Assembly: GCA_011634665.1 (NCBI GenBank) | Contig: WAEK01000003.1 | Coordinates: forward strand, 1,060,001-1,124,000 | Direction: 5' to 3' | Length of the DNA: 64,000 bases | Source of the DNA: Mortierella sp. BCC40632 | Lineage: Eukaryota; Mortierellomycota; Mortierellomycetes; Mortierellales; Mortierellaceae | Shown here: positions 11,575 to 21,835 of the stretch, in pieces | How the letters are laid out: each line of letters starts with the position of its first letter | Numbering within the stretch: the first letter of the stretch is position 1 | Translations under genes and position numbers: made by a program | The notes under the pieces: model-generated | Seen by the model: the letters and a program-made list of their open reading frames with translations, nothing else | Databases searched by the model: none | Told to the model about the DNA's origin: nothing

Positions 11575-12771
11575 CGAAAGATGACTGAGTCGACAATTGC
11601 AAAATCATACAATCGTCCTTTTTTCTTTTCTATTCCTGTTACTCGAATAAAGCGGCCATGATCCTTACTGAGGGGAATCAGAGGATCCTTTCTCACCTTT
11701 GTTGAATTGGAAGCATACATCTGGATTGAATATAGAATTCATTTTTTTATTCCTTGCCCAAATAACAACAACAGATGAGAAAGTGACCCTAAGCCTATAA
11801 TGAATTTGGTCCGCTCTTTCTCTCTTGTTCAAATACACTCTTGAATCACTTTCACTCAACCTGACGACCTCTTATTTATAGTGGGCACCCCAAGGATACC
11901 TCGAGGGCCTAAGGAGCTTCTACACCTGCACGACCATTTTTCCACAGCACAAAGTGTTCTTGACTAGCACTCTGGAGCAAAAAAAAAAAAAAGCCCCCTC
12001 CCGACAGGAGTGTCTCGTCAGATCCCAAGACGGATGAAAATAGCCAAGTATTTTGGTATCATTCTGCGCTCGTGGGTTTAGAGAAGGAGTCGAAAACTTA
12101 TGTTATTGTAGATTCGTATATATTATATAGGGGGGGGGGCTAGGGGACGTGCCTATTTCATCTATGCTGGACAAACCCTCTCAGCTTTCTTTTGGTTTAG
12201 CGAGCTACTAGAGAAGGTCCCACTGTCAAGCCGGCACTGGGTAAGGAGGATGAACTGGAGGAGTTGTCTACCTCCTCACCTGCTACGACAAAAGAGTCTG
12301 AAACAATAGACACACGCTAGCATATACAAACTGTTCTATTGAGTGTCTTGCAAAGAGCGCCATGCAAAGTGCCAAGCCATGGAAGCCATCCTGAGGTTGT
12401 GATCCATGACGACCTGTCGGGCCAAGCTCGAGAAGCATGAGCTGACACTGAAGAGTACGGTGTCGAGGCATTTTTAGAAAGGGTGGCCGAAAAAGGCGAT
12501 TTAGCAATGTCCAGCGGATTCGTCGAGAACATGAGAGGACGACGGTCTCTCTCTGTCTCTAATTGGGACTCTGGGACATACGCCACCTGCCTGGAGGGAG
12601 TCTGTCTCAAAAACGGCCGAACCCGCTCTTTTTTTCCTTTTTCGCTCATTCTCACATTCATCAAAACTCACGTTCTCTCACGCACACACACAAACACACA
12701 CACATTCTCTCTTGTTCACTCTCACTCACTCCCATTCATTCTCTCACCACCAAACACCTCTCCCGATCGAC
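11575..12771. other. Intergenic region without a recognised gene
   Basis: The interval contains a short A run (about 11980-11992), TA-rich sequence at 12118-12128, a G run at 12131-12139, and a CA/CT-rich stretch (12675-12770) directly before the next start. Short frames show no family resemblance. Confidence 0.55.
11646..11651 (+). other. Poly(A) signal AATAAA of the PPSY protein gene
   Basis: A perfect AATAAA lies 72 bp after the stop codon at 11574, consistent with 3'-end formation for this transcript. Confidence 0.5.
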
Positions 12772-14290
12772 ATGTCATCGGACAAGAACCACTCACAATC
12801 CAATTCAGGGGATCAGAACCCTCATGCTCTTCCAAACGAACACCCGTCTCAACGCCAAGGCCCCACTCCCGGAGGACGGTCGATATTCTCCGTGACCATG
12901 GACCCGAACGCGATCGAACGAGAACTTGATCAGGCTGCTCAAGCACTGCACTCGTCCGTGAACTCTCTCTTGGGCACGATGCAGGCCTCAGTCTTTGGAG
13001 GACTGGAGACACTCTCGCGTGAAATGTCTGCGTTTGAGAAGCAGAGTCGTACCTATCTGGAAGAGCATCCACTTATGAAGGAGAACTATGAACATTATGT
13101 CCATCACTTTCCTTGGAGTCTTCGAAGCGATGGACCCAAGAAACGATACCGGATCACCATTGAGGAACTCCCTGCAGAGGAACCTGAAACGACACTAGCA
13201 GGCTCCACAGGAACCGATGCCAAGGACTTGGTCGATGGAAGAACCACAACTGTGAGCGATGGTGAAGATTTTACCATCACACAGGGCAAGGCTGGAACTG
13301 CCGATGAGGGCAAAACTTTTATCACAGCTTCAGTTGCACCGGGACTATTGGACTGGTTGCTCTTCACCACGCACGAGGACTCGTTCTTCCGTCGATTGGG
13401 TCAGAAACAACATCCATCTCAGGACGAATACGACGTGATCGGAGGCGCACGGATCACAGAGTTGGACCATGATCACCACCAGACCTCCTCGCAGGATGAG
13501 TCCTCGAAGCGACTTGTGCCCTCGCTAGTGGAAAAGGTGAAGCAAGTCGGTACTAACTGGGAAAAGGATACACGTGAATGGTGGCATCATCGCGGAGATC
13601 GTGGTCGTCGATCTGAGAGAGACAACTCATCATCAGAATTGGACCGTCAACACTATCTTTTCTCGGGTACCAGCCAGAATGCGGAGGATCAGGAGGAAGA
13701 GCGTCGTTCTGGCCGATGGCCCCGCCGTGGCAATCATTGGGAGCGATCTGAGGCAAGTCTACGATATTGATTCTCTTTAAGCGACAGATCCTTGCTAGGA
13801 GCAATTCTTTTTTTCTTTTTTTCTTTCTTTCTTTGTTTTAACACTTTGTATTTTTTTTTTTTCACCCTTCTCTTTACTCTAGTCATTTAGCCAGACAACT
13901 GTGACAAGACCTGATGGTACGATCGAGCACCGAACGGTGAACTCTGTCAATGGCGAGACAGAAACCCGCGTTCGAATCCAACATCCGGATGGATCTATCG
14001 AAGACACTGTCACACGAGAAAATAGCGGTCACCGCCCACACCATTCCAGCTTCAGAGACCGTTGGGATCAACGTCGTCAAGGACGAATGGCAGCCCAGAG
14101 ACAGATGCAAGAGGACGCGCTCTTGCATGAAGGAGATATGGATCGAGAACGAGATGCTGTTGCTGCTGTGGTTGCAGAGGCGATTGCGTCTGAGAAGGAG
14201 GCCCGTCAAGAGGACCAAGAGTCATCTTCCTCCAAGTCAAGGAGCTGGCCTCCAAAGTCTTGGTTTCGTCGTCAGGAACGTGAGGACTAA
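12772..14290 (+). CDS. Uncharacterised protein with HAX1-like C-terminal PDG motif
   Basis: Exons 12772..13752 and 13883..14290 join in phase 0 to 462 codons. The intron is GC-AG (donor TCTGAG|gcaagt, acceptor ctctag|TCA). The N-terminus is polar; about residues 40-130 form a helical, charged region (IERELDQAAQALHSSV, FEKQSRTYLEEHPLMKENY). A hydrophobic/aromatic patch FITASVAPGLLDWLLF lies near 185-200. After the intron comes SFSQTTVTRPDGTIEHRTV followed by TETRVRIQHPDGSIEDTVTR. From memory this resembles the tail of animal HAX1 (TKPDGIVEERRTV ... TETTVTR) and PDG repeats in fungal mitochondrial proteins such as Mpm1. The C-terminus is Arg/Glu-rich and ends in a WPPKSWFRR segment. Mitochondrial location is a possible inference, not shown. 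An AATAAA at 14326 follows the stop by about 35 bp. Confidence 0.8.
13753..13882 (+). other. GC-AG intron (130 bp)
   Basis: The only junction that keeps frame from the long first exon into the conserved PDG exon uses AG|gcaagt, the strong consensus typical of GC donors, and a pyrimidine-rich tract ending ctctag. Read-through of the intron meets a stop five codons in, so retention would remove the whole PDG tail. Confidence 0.75.
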
Positions 14291-14945
14291 AAAAGAAGAA
14301 AAGGTCTAAAAACAATATGCTAGCCAATAAAACGTTTTTTTTTTTTTTTTTTTTGCCAAGTCTGCTCACCCCTTCGCTTTCAGGAGGACACAATGATTAG
14401 CACCAGAAAAGGGAACCACTCCACATATAAACAAACATATACAAGATTTTTTTTTTTTTCATGCGAAATGAAAGAACATTTGTTTGCAACTTTGTTGATT
14501 AAGGCGAGCTTGAAGAGAGAGAGAGAGAGAGGAGGGAGCAAGATGCTGGAGGTACAGTAAAAAAAAAAAGAAAAAGAAAAAAAAAAGGGCTATTGTTCTC
14601 TAATGATAAAAAAGCGTGTGTGTAGCATGCTAAAATAGTTGATTGTGGGAAAAACAAAAAAAAAAAAAAGACAGAAGTAGGAAAGAAAGAAGAGAGATCA
14701 TTGTACTCTTTCTCTCTTCTTGATCAGTCCACTAGGAGCGCATTGTAGGTCCCAGGGCAATCCTTATCCAGTCCTTTTTTTTTTTTTTCTTTTTTTTTAG
14801 AAAGTGAAAGAGAGAAGGGAGGAGGTGGGAGGTGGGAGGTAAGGCGAAAGAAAAAAGTAAAAGAGATTGTCTTTTGCAAAAGGAAGGCTTCTATTGTCTT
14901 TTCTTTTCTTTTTTTTTTTCTTCTCCCTTCTTTTCTTTTCTTTTT
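14291..14945. other. Convergent 3' region with A/T and GA tracts
   Basis: This region lies between the + gene ending at 14290 and the - gene ending at 14946. It contains several T and A runs (14335-14354, 14448-14459, 14561-14586, 14656-14669, 14776-14799) and a GA run at 14515-14531. No gene is seen. Confidence 0.6.
14326..14331 (+). other. Poly(A) signal AATAAA of the HAX1-like gene
   Basis: A perfect AATAAA lies 35 bp downstream of the stop codon and just before a T run. Confidence 0.5.
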
Positions 14946-15518
14946 TTAAAAGAGGGCAGCCCATGCGGCAGCGAGAGCAGCCAAAGAGACAAAGGCGCTT
15001 GGACCGACCGAACCAGCGGCACTGGCATCCGCACCTGTGGATCCAGTCGAACCCTGACTGCCCTGGCCTGGGGAGCTGTTACCGGCTCCAGTCGAGGGAC
15101 CGACAGTAGAAGGAGAACCAGGAGCAGTGACATTGAATCGACCCGAATAGGCGTTGTTTGGAGTCAACAGCAACTGGAGAGCATAGACACCGGGCTTGGT
15201 GTCTGGGGGAACAGTCCAGACAAGGTTTCCGACGGATTTGGTGCAGTCAATGGTGCCAACCTTCTTGACATAGAAAGCGTTGTTGATGTTGTTCGAATCC
15301 ATAAAGTCAACTTCAGTCGCGCTCGGGGTTGGGGAGACCAGGGTCGAAGGTAGAGTACAGGCCATGGTCCAGGAGAAGGTCTGGTTTGTACCTGCAGCAT
15401 AAGAGATACCCTCACCCACGGGCTGTGTGAACGAAATGTGGTTCAAGGCCTGGGCGGGAGGACCAGCAGCAGAAACGGCGGTCGCGACCGCAACAAGAGC
15501 AAGAACCGACTTGAACAT
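14946..15518 (-). CDS. Secreted GPI-anchored cell-wall protein, Kre9/Knh1-like N-terminal domain
   Basis: An intronless frame of 190 codons. Residues 1-18 (MFKSVLALVAVATAVSAA) are a clear signal peptide. The mature N-terminal domain (ISFTQPVGEGISYAAGTNQ, FSWTMAC, NLVWTVPPD, PGVYALQLL, YSGRFNVT) follows the pattern of the Ig-like Kre9/Knh1 N-terminal domain found in many fungal GPI proteins (QPxxGxxxxAGxxxxIxW ... YxIxL ... SxxFxI). Two cysteines may pair. A Ser/Gly/Thr linker follows. The C-terminal segment from about 168 is small-residue plus hydrophobic (VSLAALAAAWAALF), fitting GPI attachment. The start was chosen because it gives the signal peptide; a longer frame upstream is only CT-tract translation. 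A TATA box lies 170 bp upstream and a CT-rich leader (on this strand) between. Function: probably wall structure or beta-glucan association; not specific. Confidence 0.9.
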   Translation of the reverse strand: MFKSVLALVAVATAVSAAGPPAQALNHISFTQPVGEGISYAAGTNQTFSWTMACTLPSTLVSPTPSATEVDFMDSNNINNAFYVKKVGTIDCTKSVGNLVWTVPPDTKPGVYALQLLLTPNNAYSGRFNVTAPGSPSTVGPSTGAGNSSPGQGSQGSTGSTGADASAAGSVGPSAFVSLAALAAAWAALF

Positions 15519-15687
15519 GGTTGTGGATGTGGAAGTGGGGGTCGAAGGGGAGGCGCAAGGGAGAAAGAGAGAAAGGGAGGTTGAGAGAGTGGGTGAGAGG
15601 GAGAGTGAGTGAATGAAAGAGAGGATGGAGGACCGAGGACAACGGAAAGCGAGAAAGGAACCAGAAGGGTTGGGCAAGGAAGACGAT

Positions 15688-15698
15688 CTTTTATATGC
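15688..15698 (-). promoter_or_regulatory. TATA box of the Kre9-like gene
   Basis: On the minus strand the sequence reads gcatataaaag, a strong TATA element about 170 bp upstream of the ATG at 15518, followed by a CT-rich leader. It is the clearest core promoter element seen in the window. Confidence 0.55.
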
Positions 15699-16473
15699 TT
15701 TTTTTTTTCGTCTTTCTCTTGACAAATTGTTCGGGGTTGGAGCAAGTCTTTGCGAACGTGGAGAGTATGGGGGTGAGAAGAAGGGAGAGGGATGAGAGAT
15801 GCAGAAAAAAAAAAAAAAGTAGATAAAGACAATAGAAACAAAACAACTACAAAAAAGAGGTCAAGAAGAGATGCAAAGGCTTGACTATGGACATGCGGTA
15901 TAAATGGGCTTTCTGTGGCATGCTTAGACGATGAGGAGAGCCAGGACATGGCGCCAATTCACAGAAGCATAGAGACGCTTCTTTGCACACAGACACACAG
16001 ACGCTTGATCCATGCAATGCGATACAGAAAACAAATAAAATAAAAAAGAGTCTCGGCGAACACGGAGGGCAGAGAGGAGATGGGCCCAAGTTGCGAGGAG
16101 AGAGGCCCAAGGCACATTCTGCTCATTGCAAAGAAACTAGCATGCTAGTAGAGGCTATTAATATGATGCGCCCTTCCCTTGCTCTGTGTCTGGCAAACTT
16201 TTTCGCTTTTGCTCTTGTAGTCGCGTCAAGAAGTCGAGAGGTGAAGATACACCCAGAAGCCTGGAATCAGGAGGAGGAAGAGGAGAAGAGCTCATAGAAC
16301 GGACCAAGTTGCGACCCATTGGGTGGTATTTCGCCCAAAAGGAGGAGAAACACAAGTAACAAGGAGGGGCATCGAGTGACATTGAGAGCGCGCGTACAAG
16401 TGAAATCGTCAGGAGGAGTGGTCGCGTTAGGAGCCACCAAGGAGAAGGGAGGCCCTTAGATGTAGGTAATTAT

Positions 16474-16510
<37 letters not shown>

Positions 16511-16688
16511 GGAAATGGACTGCAAGCTCTCTGAAGACGGGGTGCCTGACCACTCACTACTGCCCCGTCTGCCTACGACTGAACCATACTTTGTCCAAAA
16601 ACAAGGAGGTTCCTTGACGACTCGTTTTAGACCTTCAACTTCGTCAGGACGAGACATACCTGGTGCTGAGCAACAGTCCTTTGTCCTT

Positions 16689-16964
16689 TCAGGACAGTCC
16701 ATAGCCATGGACAAGCCGAACTGTACATTGGCCATGCATGCGAGAGCAGAAAAATGTGTCTCCCATCACAGCGACAACAACAACAGTGACAACAACATCA
16801 GTAGCTGCAATAGGAACCGCAACAGGCGCCATAATAACCATCATCAATGGGGCCAATGGCGCATCAGGGGCGACGCTCAAAATGGGCAGCATGGGGTCAA
16901 CAGTAGGAGTAAAAGGGAAGACAAGGCAGGCCAAAGTGCAAGCGAGGGTCAAAAAGGCCCGCAT
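16689..16964 (-). CDS. Possible small secreted or hydrophobic protein (doubtful)
   Basis: A 91-codon minus-strand frame begins MRAFLTLACTLACLVF, which looks like a signal peptide. It continues with a Pro/Ala/Val-rich stretch and a Thr/Val run (DVVVTVVVVAVMG) that comes from trinucleotide repeats. There is no recognisable domain and no clear splice partner, and the plus strand is open over the same stretch. The signal-like start is the only support; it may be chance. Confidence 0.22.
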   Translation of the reverse strand: MRAFLTLACTLACLVFPFTPTVDPMLPILSVAPDAPLAPLMMVIMAPVAVPIAATDVVVTVVVVAVMGDTFFCSRMHGQCTVRLVHGYGLS

Positions 16965-18097
16965 GAATTCCTAGCATCTAACCCCGATAGTGAGAGTGGA
17001 CGTAATTCTTGTCTGGGTGACTATGATAGACACCATAGCATTTTCAGGTGGAAATAACTTCCAAAAAACAGACTCCTCGGCATAGTTTATTCATTGAAAG
17101 GTTTATCAAAAAAGCTCGAGACGGGTCGACCCGGGCCCCACAGCCCTTGACTAGGATACTCTCTTCCCCTTCCCTATGGACTAAGGGAGGTGTTTGCCAA
17201 TGGTGGGACAGTTAACAGACCCTAGTGACGAACAGCTCTTCAGGGATCGGTCCATCTGTTCTAATGGTGCTCCATCGTCTCCGAGTAGCTCCGTCAGCTC
17301 AACATTGGCCGAGTTAACTTTCCATGCTCAGACACGTCAACTATCCGGTCATCAGGTTAGACCCGTGTATTTCACTTCCTAAAAGCCCTTTTTGTAATCA
17401 ACACTCTCGTCATCAGGCTCCTTCGTCCACAGAGCGAATACATGTCCGTGTTTCCAACGAGGTGCGCTCCTCTCCAAGGGTGGGATGGTCTCCATTATAT
17501 CCTATCGAGAGCCTGGCAATCGCTCGACCACGGGGGGTGCCTTCAACATATCAGCAGTTACAGCTCATTTCTTTCTTTTTTTCTTTTTTCTTGCCCAAGA
17601 GTGACATGCTCAGTAGTGCCGAGCAGTGGGATCCCGCTCTCCCTGGGCAACTCTTTTTTTTTTTTTTTTTTTTTTTCTTATCTCTCGGTATTTTTTTTTT
17701 TTTTTTTTTTTTACGCGAGGCTTTTGGTCCCATGATCAATCCATTCGTGCTGCAAACAGTTTGCGTATTACCCTCCGGGACCCTGATAGAAATGACTTGA
17801 GAGCGACCTTTAGCTTCACTTTTGAGTCACTCTCCCCCCCCCTCTTCCTTTTGCATTGAAAAAAAAACACACACACAAACACACACGCGCACACGCACGA
17901 ACGCACACACGCACACACGCACAACCAAAGTATCTTTTCATCTATTCTCTCTCATAAACAATGGGCACCCAATGGCTCAACCTAGTCTCTTCTTCCTCCA
18001 ATCACTCTCTCCACCTCCATTCATTCAAGTGGGTCTAAAGCATAAACTGCCCAAAGAGTGGAAAAAGAAGAGCACGGAGCAAGTCAGCACCGCCCCT

Positions 18098-18138
<41 letters not shown>

Positions 18139-18181
18139 CCGACTCTGGGGTACCTATTCCCATTTGGGTGGGTCCTCTTTT

Positions 18182-18212
<31 letters not shown>

Positions 18213-18568
18213 CACATTCCGCATGGTGAGGACTAGGTTAAAGGAAAGGGTCGCACTTGGTGCCCCCCGACCGACAAAAAATAAAAGTTTACACTCGGAG
18301 ACATTTCTGTAATCATGACTGCAAGTGAATATCTATATTGAACAAGAAGGGATGTGGGACACATATCGAGTAAAAGGTATGGATAGATGGTATAAAGTAC
18401 AATTATGAGCGCTAATGGGAAGTGGGTTTCTGCTCTCTTCTCTCTCTCTCTCTCTCTCTCTCTTCTCTTTCTCTTTCTCAGTTTCTCAATTTCTCAGTCT
18501 CTTAGTCTCTCTGCGATATGTAAATGTTTCTTCTGGTGAACCCGTAGGCGTATTCTTCTCGCCACCAT

Positions 18569-19091
18569 TTAAAGACTGAGGGTACTGCTACTCGAACCAG
18601 GCTGTCTCTTGACCTTGACGGACTTGGATCCTCGGTCTCCTACCCTGGGTAGGAAGTCCAATAGAGGTCGGACTTGCATCTTGTCCATTGACCCATGTTT
18701 GAGCAACCAGCCCGGCATATTAAATACAATCTTTCGCTTCAGTTCTGAAGTAATGCCCTGATTGCTCATCAGCTGCGACATATGGTTGGATACTACAATC
18801 GCAGACTTGGCGCTTGGTCCACGACGTTCCTGGTACGTCTCAAAGACAGTACAAAAGTCCTGGTGCGTCGACTCGGGTCCTAACTTGTGCAGCATGTTAA
18901 CGAGACAGACGATGTCCAGAATCGCCTGCTCTGCTCCCATACCAGAGAAGGGCATGAACTAAACGTAATCGGGCAAAGGCAAAAGGGATGGAGAGAAAGA
19001 GAGCGCTATGATCATTAGTATACCTAGTAAAAAGTACGATCTTAAAGTACGCTTTTTTTTTTTGTTTTTTGTTTGGATACATGTTTTCATC

Positions 19092-19122
<31 letters not shown>

Positions 19123-21259
19123 TTTACAGAGCCAGTAGGAGCGGGCAACTTACTTTGTGGCAGGCTGTGTATGGAGCATTAGAAGGAGCAGAATGAGTGT
19201 GTGATCCAAGGGTAAGAGTACATTCATATTATTAGCTTACAAAGACGCGAGAAGGCCCGGGAGGGTGGGATTGGAAGAGAAGGGGCTTTTGCCCTCCACC
19301 AATCAACAGGAAAGGAAAAAGAAAATCTAACCTTCGCCTACGAGAACCGTTCGACCGTAATGCCATGTTTTGTAGTGCTAGAAGGATAGACAAAAGGGCC
19401 AGAAGCCAATCGACAAATTAGTTTTCTCACTCTAAGCCGGAGAGCGGTCAGGTCACATCCCTGAGCAAGAAGGAAAAAGGAAAGAGAAAAAGAAAATAAA
19501 AATAAAATAAAATGACTGTGTACCTTCTCCTCTACCATCGCCTTGATAATGTAGTCGCGCTTGGTTTGAGCAATGATGTCTGCTAGGGTACCTCCGTAAG
19601 GGATATCGAGGTCCTGGATCATGGCACAGGCCGCATCAATAGCCTCTGGACCGAAGCCTGAATGTTTAAAGTTCTCGTTGTCCTCAGGCGTAAGGAGCTC
19701 GCCCGTGACAGACCAGGCGACTCTGTTGCCTGTTACTGGCGAGAGCCAAAGCTATTAGACAATTCAATCACCATGTCAGTCGAACGTGATATATGTTATT
19801 ATGCTCGATAATAATGCGATGCCTGCATTCTGCATGCCTAGGCAAGAGAGAAAGGGAGAGCAGAAGGAGGAGGGGTCATGCTCCATAGGGGCCGCAGGCA
19901 CCAGGCATGGTTGTGTATATGATCAATGTATCTCAGAAAAGGGATCCGTACCGTATAAGGACAATCCTTGCCAACAACGATACAAACTTCACAGAACCTG
20001 GCTCCGACAGCGGGGTATCGGTCAATGTCGAGTGGGTTGGTGAGCCCAATGATGGCGTTCTGAGTGAACTTGAGAGTCTCCTGGTCTGTCTTGGGGAGCA
20101 GACCTTTCTCCCGCAACGTCCGATAGAGGTTCTGGCGGACAGCCGAATAGGCACCATCTGCGCCAACGAGGATGTCTGCTTGCTCCACATGGCCATTGGA
20201 ACATCGACATTGTACTCCAGCATTTCCGCTAACAACTTCGAGTACATATCGACCCCAGAGGACCTTTTCGGTTGGGATCAGCGCGAGCAAAATTTGGCAG
20301 AACTCCGTCCTTGGGACAATGCATGCATAATGTCCATATCTATTGTTGCGTTCAAAAGAGAGAGGGAGAGAAATAAAGAGCGGATGAGTCCGTCAGACGA
20401 CAAGATTGTTTCGTAGAAAAGGGTTTTGCAGAAAAGAATAGAAAAGGCCATTTGTTATTTTTTTCCCGAATGGAATGGGTAGGGGAGAGTGGGGAAAAGG
20501 TAAAGTGGGCAGTGCCAAAGAGCCAGAAGAGGAGACAAATTAAGAATACAGTTAGGCAAACGTGCGCCCATTTCATCCACGTTGTAACCGTCTGTGCTCA
20601 CCTGCCAACGGTTCATAGTTCAAAGAGGAAGGAAAGGGAAGGAAGGAAACGAGATTGAGAGAGAAAAGACGGAACGAGAGCAAAAAAAAATAAAAAGCGT
20701 GTGTTTGTGTGTGGTAGTGGGCCGTGTGAGAAAAAGAGAGGACAGACAGGTGGAAAGAGTGTATGCAAAATGGCCTTTTTTTTTTCATTCAAACACTAAC
20801 CTAACCCAGAGCCAAAGAAGCTTACCTTTCCTTGCAATATGTGGTATCCATTTTGCCAACTAGAGTCATGTTATACTTCATGAGTTTGATGCCCGAGACG
20901 GGCTTGGAGATCTGCATCACCTCGTCCAACAGGCCGAGTTGCTCAATAACATGGAGGGTGTTCGCTGTCAGTTGGATGGTTGTCTTGGGCATCTGCGAGA
21001 CACTCTGTGTCCGCTCCAGGATGACAAAGTCAATGCCTGCGCGCTGTAAGCAGTAGGCTAGCATCAGTCCACCGACACCGGCGCCTACAATCAGCACCTT
21101 GAACGGTGATGTCGCGTGAGGGCCAAGCATAGAGGAAGAGCCGTACAAAGAAGTGGGGTCTGAGAGACTGGCCGTTGAATTGGAAGAGTGTGTGCTCACG
21201 GCTCCGTGGGGAGGACGACTACTGTCTGAAGACCTGAAGGACCGGAGGGAAGGTGACAT
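18569..21259 (-). CDS. FAD-dependent monooxygenase (PHBH fold), six exons including an 11-nt micro-exon
   Basis: Exons in transcript order: 20826..21259, 19952..20339, 19524..19751, 19332..19377, 19154..19164, 18569..18958. All phases agree and total 498 codons. Residues 54-82 carry KVLIVGAGVGGLMLAYCLQ, the Rossmann GxGxxG for FAD (G59, G61, G64), with the acidic end LER. The middle has ILVGADGAYSAVR, the DG motif shared by FAD/NAD(P)H binding. PYTLWLSPVTGNRVAW spans the exon 2/3 junction. KTWHYGRTVLVGEACHKFMPFSG (split here as two motifs, VLVGEACHK and FMPFSGMGA) spans exons 4-6 and is the second FAD motif, with Glu (about E365) where Asp is usual. The family hydroxylates aromatic or polyketide-like substrates using NAD(P)H and O2 (salicylate, kynurenine and similar hydroxylases); substrate unknown. 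The N-terminal 50 residues are Ser-rich and may be shorter if translation begins at the MLGPHATSPFK methionine. Confidence 0.9.
19154..19164 (-). other. 11-nt micro-exon of the FAD monooxygenase gene
   Basis: On the minus strand atacacag|CCTGCCACAAA|gtaagt sits between the exon ending GGCGAAG and the exon beginning TTCATGCCC. Including it restores the frame (GAA G+CC TGC CAC AAA TTC) and completes the family motif GEACHK-FMPFSG; skipping it shifts the frame. Both flanking splice signals are strong. Confidence 0.8.
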
Positions 21260-21721
21260 TGACAGGCGGGCGGAGAGTGGTAGAAAGAGGAGAGGAGATG
21301 TCGTGGGTCTGGATGGGTTGTTTGCAGACGAGGGTTGGTGAAGAGAGGGAAAGTTGAGCCCAGGTTACCCAGGCTATGAAAGCACACAGATGGATGACAG
21401 AAACAAAGAGAGAAGAGAGGTGAAAGACGAAAAAGTGAGATGGCCGAGCAGCAGTAGGCGAGTGGAGGAAGAAAGAAGAAGAGGAAGAGGAAGAGGAGGA
21501 GGAAGAGGGGAGGAGAGATGCAGGACTGTTGAGCGTATAACAAGGAGAGACGGGACGAATCCACCCGTGCCAACCGTTTCGGTGGGATAGAAGTGGGTTC
21601 GCAGAGTGGGGGCGTAGGATGAGAGGAGGGGCAGAGAGAGGGTAGACAAGGGAAACAAAAGGATGCAAGTGTACCCAAGAGAAAAAAAAGAATAAGATGG
21701 GAAGGGAAGAGGGGGAGGAGG

Positions 21722-21835
21722 AGACGGATGTGGATGTGGATGTGGATGCGGATGCGGATGTGGATGCGGATGCAAATGTCGATTCGGGTGCGGATGCGTG
21801 TTTGGATGCAGATACGGATACAGATGTGGGATGGA
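21722..21835. repeat. Degenerate hexanucleotide tandem repeat (GGATGT/GGATGC)
   Basis: About 18 imperfect 6-bp units run in tandem, beginning with perfect GGATGT/GGATGC units and decaying to GGTGCG, GGATAC and similar. The array lies upstream of the monooxygenase start and is not part of a credible coding frame. Confidence 0.85.

Larger units (their letters stand above)
15519..18568. other. Mainly noncoding interval between two minus-strand genes
   Basis: GA-rich sequence (15560-15620) forms the CT-rich leader of the minus-strand Kre9-like gene. Further right are a GA run (16475-16510), A and T runs (17655-17676; 17690-17712; 18102-18138, 37 T; 18185-18211), and an alternating CA/CGCA tract (17868-17925). 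A weak minus-strand frame at 16689-16964 is listed separately. Nothing else is gene-like. Confidence 0.55.

Noticed and set aside
16515..17057. 180-codon plus-strand Asn/His/Arg-rich frame
   Set aside because: Asn runs derive from AAC repeats; no start context, domain or splice support.
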